NCBI RefSeq assembly: GCF_017744395.1
Contig: NZ_JAGIBI010000003.1
Location: forward strand, 496,001 to 560,000
Direction: 5' to 3'
Length of the DNA: 64,000 nt
DNA from: Herbaspirillum sp.
Lineage (GTDB): Bacteria > Pseudomonadota > Gammaproteobacteria > Burkholderiales > Burkholderiaceae_D
Shown here: positions 20,539 through 29,214 of the stretch, piece by piece
Numbering within the stretch: position 1 is the stretch's first letter
How the letters are laid out: every line of letters starts with the position of its first letter
Made by a program: the position numbers and the translations under genes
The notes under the pieces: generated by a model
What the model was told of the DNA's origin: nothing
Database searches by the model: none
Seen by the model: only the letters and a program-made list of their open reading frames with translations

Positions 20539-21141
20539 ATGAGCATCCCCCAGACCCTGAACCAGATCGCCGGCGCCGCGCCGCGCATCCCGACGTGGCA
20601 GGAAGCCGCCCTGGTCGTCATCGACCACCAGGCCGAGTACACCACCGGCAAGGTGCCGCTGGCCGGCATCGACGCCGCGCTCGCGCAGGTCGCCGAATTG
20701 CTGCGCCAGGCGCGTGCCGCCGGCGCGCCGGTGATCCACATCGTCCATCACGGCAAGCCGGGCGGCGTGCTGTTCGATCCGCAAGGGCCGTCCTCGGCCA
20801 TCATCGACGGCGTGCGGCCGCAGGATGGCGAAACGGTCATCGTGAAGAGCCTGCCCAATTCCTTCGCCGGCACCACGCTGGACGCCGAACTGAAGAAGAC
20901 CGGCCGCAAGTCGCTGGTGATCGCCGGTTTCGCCACCCACATGTGCGTCAGCGCCACCACGCGTTCGGCGCTGGACCATGGCTACGCATCGACCGTGGTG
21001 GCCGCCGCCTGCGCCACCCGCGACTTGCCCGATCCGCTGGGCGGCGCGCCGATCAAGGCGGCCGACCTGCAGCGCGCGGCGCTGGCCGAACTGGCCGACC
21101 GTTACGCCACGGTGGTGCCGGACGCGGCGGCATTGCGGTAG
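20539..21141 (+). CDS. Isochorismatase-family cysteine hydrolase
   Basis: 200 residues. The fold and catalytic triad of the family are visible as Asp29 (VVIDHQAEY), Lys103 (VKSLPNSF) and Cys136 (ATHMCVSATTRS), with the typical cis-peptide region before the Cys. Such enzymes hydrolyse amide or vinyl-ether bonds (nicotinamidase, ureidoacrylate or isochorismate hydrolases); the substrate cannot be fixed from sequence. GAGGAG before the ATG is a good ribosome-binding site. It is divergent from the LysR gene, its probable regulator. Confidence 0.85.
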   Translation: MSIPQTLNQIAGAAPRIPTWQEAALVVIDHQAEYTTGKVPLAGIDAALAQVAELLRQARAAGAPVIHIVHHGKPGGVLFDPQGPSSAIIDGVRPQDGETVIVKSLPNSFAGTTLDAELKKTGRKSLVIAGFATHMCVSATTRSALDHGYASTVVAAACATRDLPDPLGGAPIKAADLQRAALAELADRYATVVPDAAALR

Positions 21142-21149
21142 GAAAGAAA

Positions 21150-21182
21150 AATCCCCACCCGGCATGGCGCCGGATGGGGATT
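21150..21182 (-). terminator. Terminator of gdhA
   Basis: A 14-position stem with one mismatch (21150-21163 with 21169-21182). On the minus strand it runs into a TTTTT tract. It lies between the convergent isochorismatase-family and gdhA stop codons. Confidence 0.8.
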
Positions 21183-21209
21183 GCGAAGTAGTCGGGCTGG
21201 AGCAGGGTC

Positions 21210-22556
21210 TTAGATCACGCCCTGCGCCAGCATGGCATCGGCCACCTTCACGAAGCCGGCCACGTTGGCGCCGTCGATGTAGCTGACGGTGCCGTCCTCG
21301 CGCTTGCCGTACTGCACGCAGGCGGCATGGATGCCTTGCATGATCTGCAGCAGGCGCGCATCCACTTCCTCGCGGGTCCAGGACATGCGCATGGCGTTCT
21401 GGCTCATCTCCAGTCCCGAGGTGGCCACGCCGCCGGCGTTGGATGCCTTGCCGGGCGCGTAGAGCACGCCGGCGGCTTCGAAGGCCTTGGCCGCTTCGAT
21501 GGTCGAGGGCATGTTGGCGCCTTCGGCCACGCACTGCACGCCGTTGGCGATCAGCGCCTTGGCGTCGTCCAGGTCCAGCTCGTTCTGGGTGGCGCAGGGC
21601 AGCGCCACGTCCACCTTGATCGACCACGGGCGCTGGCCGGCCAGGAATTGCACCCCGGGCACCTTGGCGGCGTAGTCGCTGACGCGGCCGTAGTGGTGGT
21701 TCTTGATGTCCATCAGGAGGGCCAGCTTCTCGGCGCTGAAGCCTTCCGGGTCATAGGCCGTGCCCGAGGAGTCGGAGACGGTGACGACCCTGGCGCCCAG
21801 CTGCATGGCTTTTTCCACGGCGTACTGGGCCACGTTGCCAGAGCCGGAAACCGATACTGTCTTGCCCTTGAACGACTGGCCGCGCGTGGCCAGCATTTCC
21901 TGGGCGAAGTACACGGTGCCGTAGCCGGTGGCTTCGGGGCGGATCAGCGAGCCGCCGAACGACAGGCCCTTGCCGGTGAACACGCTGCCCGCGGTGTTGG
22001 ACAGCTTCTTGTACATGCCCGCCATGAAGCCCACTTCGCGCCCGCCCACGCCGATGTCGCCGGCCGGGACGTCGGTGTCGGGGCCGACGTGGCGGAACAG
22101 TTCGGCCACGAAGGCCTGGCAGAAGCGCATCACTTCGGCCGGGCTCTTGCCCTTGGGATCGAAGTCCGCGCCGCCCTTGCCGCCGCCCATGGGCAGCGTG
22201 GTCAGCGCGTTCTTGAAGGTCTGTTCGAATGCCAGGAACTTCAGCACCGACTGGTTCACCGACGGGTGGAAGCGCAGGCCGCCCTTGTAGGGGCCGATGG
22301 CCATGCTGTGCTGGATGCGGAAGCCGCGGTTGATATGCACCTGGCCCTTGTCGTCGGTCCAGCTCACGCGGAACTGGATGATGCGCTCGGGTTCGACCAA
22401 GCGTTCAAGCAAGGCGCTTTCCGCATACTTCGGATGCTTGCCGATGAAAGGCCAGAGGCTCTCCATCACTTCGGTGACCGCCTGCAGGAATTCTGGCTGG
22501 CCGGGATTGCGTTGCGCCACTTCTTCGAGGAACTGGCCGACTGACTGGTACTTCAT
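21210..22556 (-). CDS. gdhA: NADP-type glutamate dehydrogenase
   Basis: 448 residues, the hexameric bacterial form. The enzyme forms L-glutamate from 2-oxoglutarate and ammonium with NADPH. The active-site region PMGGGKGGADFDPKGKS and the Rossmann motif VSGSGNVAQYA are clear, and RVSWTDDKGQVHINRGFRIQ is the usual N-terminal block. The cofactor preference is inferred from length and similarity to class I GdhA, not from a decisive residue. Confidence 0.95.
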   Translation of the reverse strand: MKYQSVGQFLEEVAQRNPGQPEFLQAVTEVMESLWPFIGKHPKYAESALLERLVEPERIIQFRVSWTDDKGQVHINRGFRIQHSMAIGPYKGGLRFHPSVNQSVLKFLAFEQTFKNALTTLPMGGGKGGADFDPKGKSPAEVMRFCQAFVAELFRHVGPDTDVPAGDIGVGGREVGFMAGMYKKLSNTAGSVFTGKGLSFGGSLIRPEATGYGTVYFAQEMLATRGQSFKGKTVSVSGSGNVAQYAVEKAMQLGARVVTVSDSSGTAYDPEGFSAEKLALLMDIKNHHYGRVSDYAAKVPGVQFLAGQRPWSIKVDVALPCATQNELDLDDAKALIANGVQCVAEGANMPSTIEAAKAFEAAGVLYAPGKASNAGGVATSGLEMSQNAMRMSWTREEVDARLLQIMQGIHAACVQYGKREDGTVSYIDGANVAGFVKVADAMLAQGVI

Positions 22557-22885
22557 GAAGGACTCTCTGGCTGTTTGTGGTTGCGGGGTAACCTTTAATT
22601 ATGCCAAAAAGTGGTGCATAAACGATTGTTTATGGTGCGTATTGCATCCGGTGTTGGTGCGTTTTGGGTGTTTTTGCATCGATATGGTGAAAATTAGAAT
22701 TTATTCTTTGCCAATTAAATGGGGAGACGTCCGATGGCGGCTTGGATTGGGCATGCGCCCGGCCATGGCCGCAGGCAGGGGATTGCCGCTATGATCAAAG
22801 AATGGACGCCGGAACGGATGGTTTGCACGGCACGGCGCCAGTACATAGAAAACATTGCTCCGGCGGCCAGCCATCCTTGTTTCCC

Positions 22886-23701
22886 GTGAAAATATTTCAC
22901 CAATATCCGCATGCGGCACTCAGCCCCTTCATTGATCGCCTGTGGGGCTGGGAGAGCGTGTCCCCGGAACCCGTCCGCCTGCCGACATTGCTGCCCGGCA
23001 CGGGCGCCGAGCTTTATGTGCACTACGGCGAACCGTTCCGGATCGAAACCCGGGGCGGACCGCCGGCCGCCGTCGACCGGGGGCATCTGTTCTGCATCCG
23101 CAATACTCCGATTCCGCTGTCCCCGGCGTCCGGCATCGGTTTCGTCGCCGTCCGCTTCAAGATCGGCATGCTGCGCCGGTTCACCAATCTCCCTGCCAAT
23201 GAACTGGCGGATAGCCGGCTTTGCGTGCATGACCTGTGGGGTGTGGCGGGAACGCGGCTGGCGCAGCAGCTGTCCGGCGCAGCCGGCCACCGGGAGCGAA
23301 TCGCGCTGCTCCAGCGCTTCCTGCTGCGCCATCTGCGGACGGAGTCGGAAGACTTGCCGGTCGAGCAGGCGATGGGTCTGCTTTACCGGCAAGGCACGGC
23401 GTTGTCGATCGATGCGCTGGCCGGCGGGGCGAACCTCGGGCGCCGGCAATTCGAACGCCGCTGGCAGAAGTTCAGCGGCCAGTCCCCGAGCGAGGTCAAG
23501 GGCCTGATCCGGTTCCAGCGGGCGGTGCGCCAACTGATGATCATCCCCTCGGCCGGCGTGGCCGATACCGCGCTGGCTTGCGGTTATTTCGACCAGGCCC
23601 ATTTCATCCATGATTTCCGGCGCCGGGTGGGGATGGCGCCCGGGCATTATCTGCGGCTGGCCCGCGACAAGACGCATTTTTACAATACGCCCTTGCGCTG
23701 A
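22886..23701 (+). CDS. AraC-family transcriptional regulator
   Basis: 271 residues if started at the GTG at 22886 (VKIFHQYPHAALSPFIDRLW), where family similarity begins; an in-frame ATG at 22802 would add 28 unrelated residues, and neither start has a clear Shine-Dalgarno. The N-terminal domain (about 1-150) is the DUF6597-like ligand domain common in this subfamily. The C-terminal domain holds the two helix-turn-helix motifs (LGRRQFERRWQKFSGQSP and VADTALACGYFDQAHFIHDF). The small monooxygenase gene 47 bases downstream is a likely target or partner. Confidence 0.85.
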   Translation: MKIFHQYPHAALSPFIDRLWGWESVSPEPVRLPTLLPGTGAELYVHYGEPFRIETRGGPPAAVDRGHLFCIRNTPIPLSPASGIGFVAVRFKIGMLRRFTNLPANELADSRLCVHDLWGVAGTRLAQQLSGAAGHRERIALLQRFLLRHLRTESEDLPVEQAMGLLYRQGTALSIDALAGGANLGRRQFERRWQKFSGQSPSEVKGLIRFQRAVRQLMIIPSAGVADTALACGYFDQAHFIHDFRRRVGMAPGHYLRLARDKTHFYNTPLR

Positions 23702-23748
23702 CCCGGCATGCTGCCGGCTCCCGATCAATAAACCGATGGAGCCGAACC

Positions 23749-24051
23749 ATGTTTGTATTGTTAGTCGAACTTGAAACCGATGCGGCGCGGGCCGCTGAGC
23801 TGGAAAGCGTCCTGCGCTCGCTGGCGGCATCCGCCCGGGCCGAACCCGGCATTCTCTTTTACGCGGTCCAGCGCCCTCAAGGCGATCCGGGCAGGTTCAT
23901 CCTTTACGAATACTATGCGGACAAGGCCGCCTGGGAAACGCATCTGCAGTACGCGCCGGCGAAGGAACAGCTCGACCGTTTTGACTCCCTGCTGGCGGCG
24001 CCGCCCAAGTTGACTTTCTGCGATGCCGTCGCGATAAGTTCGGCTGTTTGA
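23749..24051 (+). CDS. Antibiotic biosynthesis monooxygenase (ABM)-domain protein, YgiN-like
   Basis: 100 residues, one dimeric alpha+beta barrel domain. FVLLVELETDAARAAELESVL and then FILYEYYADKAAWETHLQ followed by a C-terminal strand match the ABM/YgiN family, whose members include cofactor-free quinol monooxygenases and many untested proteins. It follows the AraC gene and probably shares its transcript. A small hairpin (24058-24072) follows the stop and abuts the stop of the convergent TetR gene. Confidence 0.8.
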   Translation: MFVLLVELETDAARAAELESVLRSLAASARAEPGILFYAVQRPQGDPGRFILYEYYADKAAWETHLQYAPAKEQLDRFDSLLAAPPKLTFCDAVAISSAV

Positions 24052-24072
24052 AGGAAAGGCGCGCAACGCGCC

Positions 24073-24765
24073 TCAGGCCGCTTTTTTTCTTTTCGCCGCC
24101 GGTTTGCCCATCGGTGTTTCCCGTTTTGGTTTGGGTTCGGGCGCGGCGGGAGCGCGCGCCGTAATGGATGCCTTCAGGAACCATGACAAGACCGATTCAG
24201 CCGTCTTGTCATCCACCATGTCCGGCGCGCAGCGGTGCGCAAAGCTCACGCCTTCGCACAAGGCCATCAGGCCGATGGCGATTTCACGCGGCGGCGCCGC
24301 GGTCTCGGTGCCGGTCAGTTTGGAGAACATCTCGACGAATCCGGCGATCTGGCGATAGCGCTCTTCCAGGAAACCGTTGAGTTCAGCCCGGAACTTCTCG
24401 TCGCGCAAGGCGACGATGCGCGCCTCCATCCACAGCAGGCTGCACTTGTCCCCCTGGTATAGCCGGGAGTAATGGGCGGCAACAGCTTCTTCCAGGGCGG
24501 CCGGGTCGTCGACCGGGCCGCCCAGCATGCGGCGGAATTCCTGGTCGATGCTTTCGCCTTCGCGGCGCAGCAGTTCGAAGAACAGCTGGTTCTTGTCGTC
24601 GAAGTTGGAATAGAAGGCGCCGCGCGAATAGCCCGCGGCAGAGCTGATGTCCTCCACGCTGGTCAGCGGGAATCCCTTTTGCGTGAAAACCGCGTGCGCC
24701 GCCTCCAGCAGCCTTTCCCTGGTCTGCTCACGGCTTTGTTCACGGCTGAGTCGTTGGCGTGTCAT
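24073..24765 (-). CDS. TetR-family repressor of the RND efflux operon
   Basis: 230 residues. The N-terminal DNA-binding domain reads REQTRERLLEAAHAVFTQKG, then VEDISSAAGYSRGAFYSNFDDKNQLFFEL, a canonical TetR recognition helix. The C-terminal ligand domain (about 75-205) is AcrR-like, and a basic Lys/Arg-rich tail (about 210-230) ends the protein. It is divergent from the efflux operon, with 142 bases between the start codons. A near-perfect palindrome in that gap is the probable operator, so the protein likely represses both itself and the pump. Confidence 0.9.
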   Translation of the reverse strand: MTRQRLSREQSREQTRERLLEAAHAVFTQKGFPLTSVEDISSAAGYSRGAFYSNFDDKNQLFFELLRREGESIDQEFRRMLGGPVDDPAALEEAVAAHYSRLYQGDKCSLLWMEARIVALRDEKFRAELNGFLEERYRQIAGFVEMFSKLTGTETAAPPREIAIGLMALCEGVSFAHRCAPDMVDDKTAESVLSWFLKASITARAPAAPEPKPKRETPMGKPAAKRKKAA

Positions 24766-24786
24766 GGGGCGAATTCTAGCATCGGT

Positions 24787-24816
24787 GAATTCAAATACAA
24801 TGTTGCATTTGAATTC
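24787..24816. promoter_or_regulatory. Palindromic operator candidate for the TetR repressor
   Basis: A 30-bp AT-rich palindrome: arms GAATTCAAAT (24787-24796) and ATTTGAATTC (24807-24816) are perfect complements, and symmetry continues through the centre with one mismatch pair. Further GAATT half-sites follow to about 24843. It lies in the gap between the divergent TetR and RND start codons, as TetR operators do. Binding is inferred. Confidence 0.7.
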
Positions 24817-24907
24817 GTATGTGAATTAGAATTCCGGGAAATTCAATTGCCCCCGGGATTCGGAGCGCACGGCGGTCCGGACATCCACCTTCCATGAAAG
24901 GAACGTC

Positions 24908-26068
24908 GTGAAGCTCGTCCTCCATCCCTCCCTGCGCAGCCTGCCTGCGCGCATTGCCGGCACGCATCGCCTGGCGCCCCCGGCGCTGGCGCTGTCGCTC
25001 ACCCTGGCGCTGGCCGCCTGCGGCAAGCCTGCCCCGGTGGCCGAAATGCCGCGTGAAGTGGTGGTCCTGCAAGCCCAGCAGCGCGACGGCGCGCAAACGC
25101 TGTACTTGCCGGCCGAAGTGCAGCCGCGCTTCGTTACCGCGATGTCTTTCCGCGTCGCCGGCCAGTTGGTGGAGCGCCGCGTACACCTGGGCGATACGGT
25201 GCGCAAGGGGCAGGTGGTGGCGCGCCTGGATCCGGCCGATGCCGAACATAATGCCGCCAGCGCGCAGGCTGAACTGGCGTCGGCGCGCGAGCACCTGGAG
25301 GCGGCGCAAAAGCAGCTCAGGCGCGATACCGAACAGGCGCGCGACAACCTGATCAGTACCCAGCAACTGGAGCAAAGCCAGGATGCCCACGCGGCGGCGC
25401 AAGCCCAGTTCAAGGCGGCGCAGGCGCGCGCGGCGGTAGCCGGCAACCAGCGCGGCTACACCGGCCTGGTGGCGGAACACGACGGCGTGATTAGCGCCGA
25501 GCAGGCCAACACCGGCGATGTGCTGGCGGCCGGCCAGCCGGTGTTCTCGCTAGCCTGGTCCGGCGCGGTGGATGTGATCACCGACGTGGCCGACAGCCAG
25601 GTCGCCGGCATCCATCCCGGCGCGGCGGCGACCGTCACGCTGCCGGCCTTGCCGGGCAAGCGCTTCAATGGCAGCGTGCGCGAAGTGAGCCCGGCGGCGG
25701 ATCCGCAAAGCCGCACCTACCGCGTCAAGGTCACGCTGGAGCAACCGGATGCGGCCCTGCGCCTGGGTATGACCGGTGAGGTTGCCATTGCGCCGGGCGC
25801 GCGCGCGCAGCAGGCCGGGCCGGTCATGGTGCTGCCCGCCACGGCGCTGTTCCACCAGGGCGACAAGCCCGCGGTATGGATCGTCGGCGGCGACGGCAAG
25901 CTGGCGCTGCGTCCGGTGACGGTGGCCGCCTACGGCGAGCGCAGCATCTCGCTGGCGCAGGGCGTGGCTGCCGGCGACAAGGTGGTGGTGCAGGGCGTGC
26001 ACACGCTGACCGTCGGCGAAAAGGTCAAGCCCATCGCCCCGCTGCACGCCGAGGACTTCGCACTATGA
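24908..26068 (+). CDS. RND efflux periplasmic adaptor lipoprotein
   Basis: 386 residues, starting at GTG 24908 behind AAAGGAA. A signal sequence ends in the lipobox LAAC (Cys at about 38), so the mature protein is lipid-anchored. Then come a barrel-sandwich (lipoyl-like) half-motif, a coiled-coil hairpin (about 112-180, Ala/Gln-rich) and beta-barrel and membrane-proximal domains, as in AcrA/MexA. It bridges the inner-membrane pump to the outer-membrane channel. The stop overlaps the start of the pump gene by four bases. Confidence 0.93.
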   Translation: MKLVLHPSLRSLPARIAGTHRLAPPALALSLTLALAACGKPAPVAEMPREVVVLQAQQRDGAQTLYLPAEVQPRFVTAMSFRVAGQLVERRVHLGDTVRKGQVVARLDPADAEHNAASAQAELASAREHLEAAQKQLRRDTEQARDNLISTQQLEQSQDAHAAAQAQFKAAQARAAVAGNQRGYTGLVAEHDGVISAEQANTGDVLAAGQPVFSLAWSGAVDVITDVADSQVAGIHPGAAATVTLPALPGKRFNGSVREVSPAADPQSRTYRVKVTLEQPDAALRLGMTGEVAIAPGARAQQAGPVMVLPATALFHQGDKPAVWIVGGDGKLALRPVTVAAYGERSISLAQGVAAGDKVVVQGVHTLTVGEKVKPIAPLHAEDFAL

Positions 26069-29000
26069 GCACGCCCGGCACCGACCGTTTCAACCTGTCT
26101 TCCTGGACCCTGCGGCACCAGGCGCTGGTGACCTTCATCCTGGCGCTGGTGACGCTGCTGGGCATCGGCTCCTACACCCGCCTGTCGCAATCGGAAGATC
26201 CGCCGTTCACCTTCAAGGTGATGGTGATCCAGACCGACTGGCCGGGCGCCACCGCGCGCCAGGTGCAGGAGCAGGTCACCGACCGCATCGCCCGCAAGCT
26301 GCAGGAGACGCCGGACGTCGACTTCCTGCGCAGCTATTCGCGCCCGGGGCAGTCGCAGCTGTTCTTTACCATCAAGGACACGGCGCCGGCGGCGCAGGTG
26401 CCCAAGACCTGGTACCAGGTGCGCAAGAAGGTCGGCGACATCGCAGCCACCCTGCCGCAGGGCGTGCGCGGGCCTTACTTCAACGATGAGTTCGGCGACG
26501 TCTACACTAACATCTACGCGCTGGAAGGCGACGGCTTCACGCCGGCGCAGCTGCGCGACTATGCCGACCAGTTGCGCGGCGAACTGCTGCGCGTGCCCGG
26601 CGTGGGCAAGATCGACTACTTCGGCGAGCGCAACCAGCACATCTACATCGACATCGGCAACGCCAAGATGACGCGCCTGGGCATCAGCCCGCAACAGCTG
26701 GCCGACGCCATCGGCGGCCAGAACGCGGTGGCGCCGGGCGGGCTGGTGACCACCGGCGGCGACCGCGTGTATGTGCGGCCCAGCGGCCAGTTCGAGGACC
26801 TGCGCGCGATCGAGGACAAGATCGTCCACATCAACAACCGCAATTTCCGCCTGGGTGATATCGCCACCATCCGGCGCGGCTACGACGAGCCGCAGGAGCA
26901 GGAGATGCGTTCCAACGGCAAGCCGGTGCTTGGCATCGGCGTGACCATGCAGCCCGGCGGCGACGTCATCCGCCTGGGCAAGGCGCTCGACGCGCGCACC
27001 GACGAGCTGCGCCGTCGCTTGCCGGCCGGCCTGGCGCTGACGCCGGTGGCCAGCATGCCGCACGCGGTCGAGAAGTCGGTCGACGACTTCCTCGAGGCGG
27101 TGGCCGAGGCGGTCGCCATCGTGCTGGTGGTGAGCCTGGTGTCGCTGGGCATCCGGACCGGCATGGTGGTGGTGATCTCGATTCCCATCGTGCTGGCGGT
27201 CACCGCCCTGTTCATGTACATGTTCGACATCGGCCTGCACAAGGTCTCGCTGGGCACGCTGGTGCTGGCGCTGGGCCTGCTGGTGGACGACGCCATCATC
27301 GCCGTGGAAATGATGGCGGTGAAGCTGGAGCAGGGCTGGAACCGCCGCCGCGCCGCCGCGTTCGCCTATACCAGCACCGCCTTCCCGATGCTGACCGGCA
27401 CGCTGGTGACGGTGTCGGGCTTCCTGCCGATCGCGCTGGCCAAGTCGGGCACCGGCGAATACACGCGCTCCATCTTCGAGGTGTCGGCGATCGCCTTGCT
27501 GCTGTCCTGGCTGGCGGCGGTAGTGCTGATCCCGCTGCTGGGCTACCACATGCTCAAGGAAAAGCCGGATGCGCTGACCGACGAGCAGCTGGCCGCCAAT
27601 CCCCACGCCGGCCACGACGAGGAAGACCACGACCATCCGATCTACCAGACCCGCATCTACACCCGCCTGCGCAAGATGGTGGCCTGGTGCGTGGCCTACC
27701 GCGGCCGCGTGGTGCTGGCCACGACGCTGCTGTTCATCGGTTCGCTGGCCGCGTTCGGCCTGGTGCCGCAGCAGTTCTTCCCCAGTTCGGACCGTCCCGA
27801 ACTGCTGATCGACCTGCGCCTGCCGGAGCGCGCTTCCTTCGAGGCCACCCAGCGCGAGGCGCAGCGCATGGAAGCGGTGCTCAAGGGCCGCCCGCAGATC
27901 GACCACGTGATCAGCTTCGTCGGCACCGGCGCGCCGCGCTTCTACCTGCCGCTGGACCAGCAGCTGCCCAGCGCCAACTTCGCGCAATTCGTGGTCACGG
28001 CCAAATCGGTGGAAGACCGCGAGGCGCTGGCCAAGGCCCTGGAAGAGCCGCTGCGCACGCAGTTCAGCGGCCTGCGCACACGCCTGACGCGACTGGAGAA
28101 CGGCCCGCCGGTCGGCTTCCCGGTGCAGTTCCGCGTCAGCGGCGAGCAGATCCCCAAGGTGCGCGCCATCGCCGAACAGGTGGCCGCCGAGATCCGCAAG
28201 GAGAGCCGCGCCACCAACGTGCAATTCGACTGGGACGAGCCGGCCCAGCGCTCGGTGTCGTTCGAGGTGGATCAGAAGCGCGCCGGCGAACTGGGGCTGA
28301 CCTCGCTGCAGATCTCCAACTTCCTGGCCATGCAATTGTCGGGCTACACCGTGACCCAGTATCGCGAGCGCGACAAGCTGATCAGCGTCGACCTGCGCGC
28401 GCCGCGCAACGAGCGCGTCGATCCCGCGCGCCTGGCCACGCTGTCCATGCCGACCGCCAACGGCCCGGTGCCGCTGGCCACGCTCGGCCAGTTCCGCAAT
28501 ACGCTGGAATACGGCGTGATCTGGGAACGCGACCGCCAGCCTACCATCACCGTGCTGGCCGACGTGCGCGCCGGCGTGCAGGGCATCGACGTGACCAACG
28601 CGGTGGACCAGAAGCTCCATGCGCTGCGCGCCGGCTTGCCGGTGGGCTACCGCATCGACGTCGGCGGCCCGGTCGAGGAAAACGCCAAGGCGCAGTCCTC
28701 GATCTCGGCGCAGATGCCGCTGATGGTGATCGCCGTGCTGCTGCTCCTGATGGTGCAGTTGCAAAGCTTCGGCCGCACCATGATGGTGGTGCTGACCGCG
28801 CCGCTGGGCCTGATCGGCGTGGTCGGCGCGCTACTGCTGTTCCACCAGCCGTTCGGCTTCGTCGCCATGCTGGGCACCATCGCCATGCTGGGCATCATCA
28901 TGCGCAATTCGGTGATCCTGGTGGACCAGATCGAGCAGGACATCGCCGCCGGCCGCGGCCGTTTCGACGCCATCGTCGGCGCCACCGTGCGCCGCTTCCG

Positions 29001-29214
29001 TCCCATCACGCTGACCGCGGCGGCGGCGGTGCTGGCGCTGATCCCGCTGTTGCGCAGCAACTTCTTCGGTCCGATGGCCACCGCCCTGATGGGCGGCATC
29101 ACCATCGCCACCGTGCTGACCCTGTTCTACCTGCCGGCGCTGTATGCGCTGTGCTACCGGGTCAAGACCAGCGAAACCCACCACGGCAATGCGGCCACGC
29201 AAGGGAGCCACTGA
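26065..29214 (+). CDS. RND-family inner-membrane efflux transporter
   Basis: 1049 residues from the ATG that overlaps the adaptor stop; longer upstream frames are shadows of the adaptor. It is a proton-driven RND pump: TM1 (about 18-38), two large periplasmic loops, and TM4 with the proton-relay Asp pair in LGLLVDDAIIAVEMM. The sequence is closer to AcrB/MexF-like multidrug members of the less-studied VexF/MdtC-like branch than to AcrB itself, judged by PPFTFKVMVIQTDWPGATA near the N-terminus. The substrate is unknown. Confidence 0.93.
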   Translation: MSTPGTDRFNLSSWTLRHQALVTFILALVTLLGIGSYTRLSQSEDPPFTFKVMVIQTDWPGATARQVQEQVTDRIARKLQETPDVDFLRSYSRPGQSQLFFTIKDTAPAAQVPKTWYQVRKKVGDIAATLPQGVRGPYFNDEFGDVYTNIYALEGDGFTPAQLRDYADQLRGELLRVPGVGKIDYFGERNQHIYIDIGNAKMTRLGISPQQLADAIGGQNAVAPGGLVTTGGDRVYVRPSGQFEDLRAIEDKIVHINNRNFRLGDIATIRRGYDEPQEQEMRSNGKPVLGIGVTMQPGGDVIRLGKALDARTDELRRRLPAGLALTPVASMPHAVEKSVDDFLEAVAEAVAIVLVVSLVSLGIRTGMVVVISIPIVLAVTALFMYMFDIGLHKVSLGTLVLALGLLVDDAIIAVEMMAVKLEQGWNRRRAAAFAYTSTAFPMLTGTLVTVSGFLPIALAKSGTGEYTRSIFEVSAIALLLSWLAAVVLIPLLGYHMLKEKPDALTDEQLAANPHAGHDEEDHDHPIYQTRIYTRLRKMVAWCVAYRGRVVLATTLLFIGSLAAFGLVPQQFFPSSDRPELLIDLRLPERASFEATQREAQRMEAVLKGRPQIDHVISFVGTGAPRFYLPLDQQLPSANFAQFVVTAKSVEDREALAKALEEPLRTQFSGLRTRLTRLENGPPVGFPVQFRVSGEQIPKVRAIAEQVAAEIRKESRATNVQFDWDEPAQRSVSFEVDQKRAGELGLTSLQISNFLAMQLSGYTVTQYRERDKLISVDLRAPRNERVDPARLATLSMPTANGPVPLATLGQFRNTLEYGVIWERDRQPTITVLADVRAGVQGIDVTNAVDQKLHALRAGLPVGYRIDVGGPVEENAKAQSSISAQMPLMVIAVLLLLMVQLQSFGRTMMVVLTAPLGLIGVVGALLLFHQPFGFVAMLGTIAMLGIIMRNSVILVDQIEQDIAAGRGRFDAIVGATVRRFRPITLTAAAAVLALIPLLRSNFFGPMATALMGGITIATVLTLFYLPALYALCYRVKTSETHHGNAATQGSH

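Noticed and set aside
25930..28764. Very long minus-strand open frame opposite the RND pump gene
   Set aside because: Composition is His/Gln/Arg-rich with no family character. It is an antisense shadow of a GC-rich gene, as are the long plus-strand frames at 7822-9798, 17939-20014 and 48221-50398.
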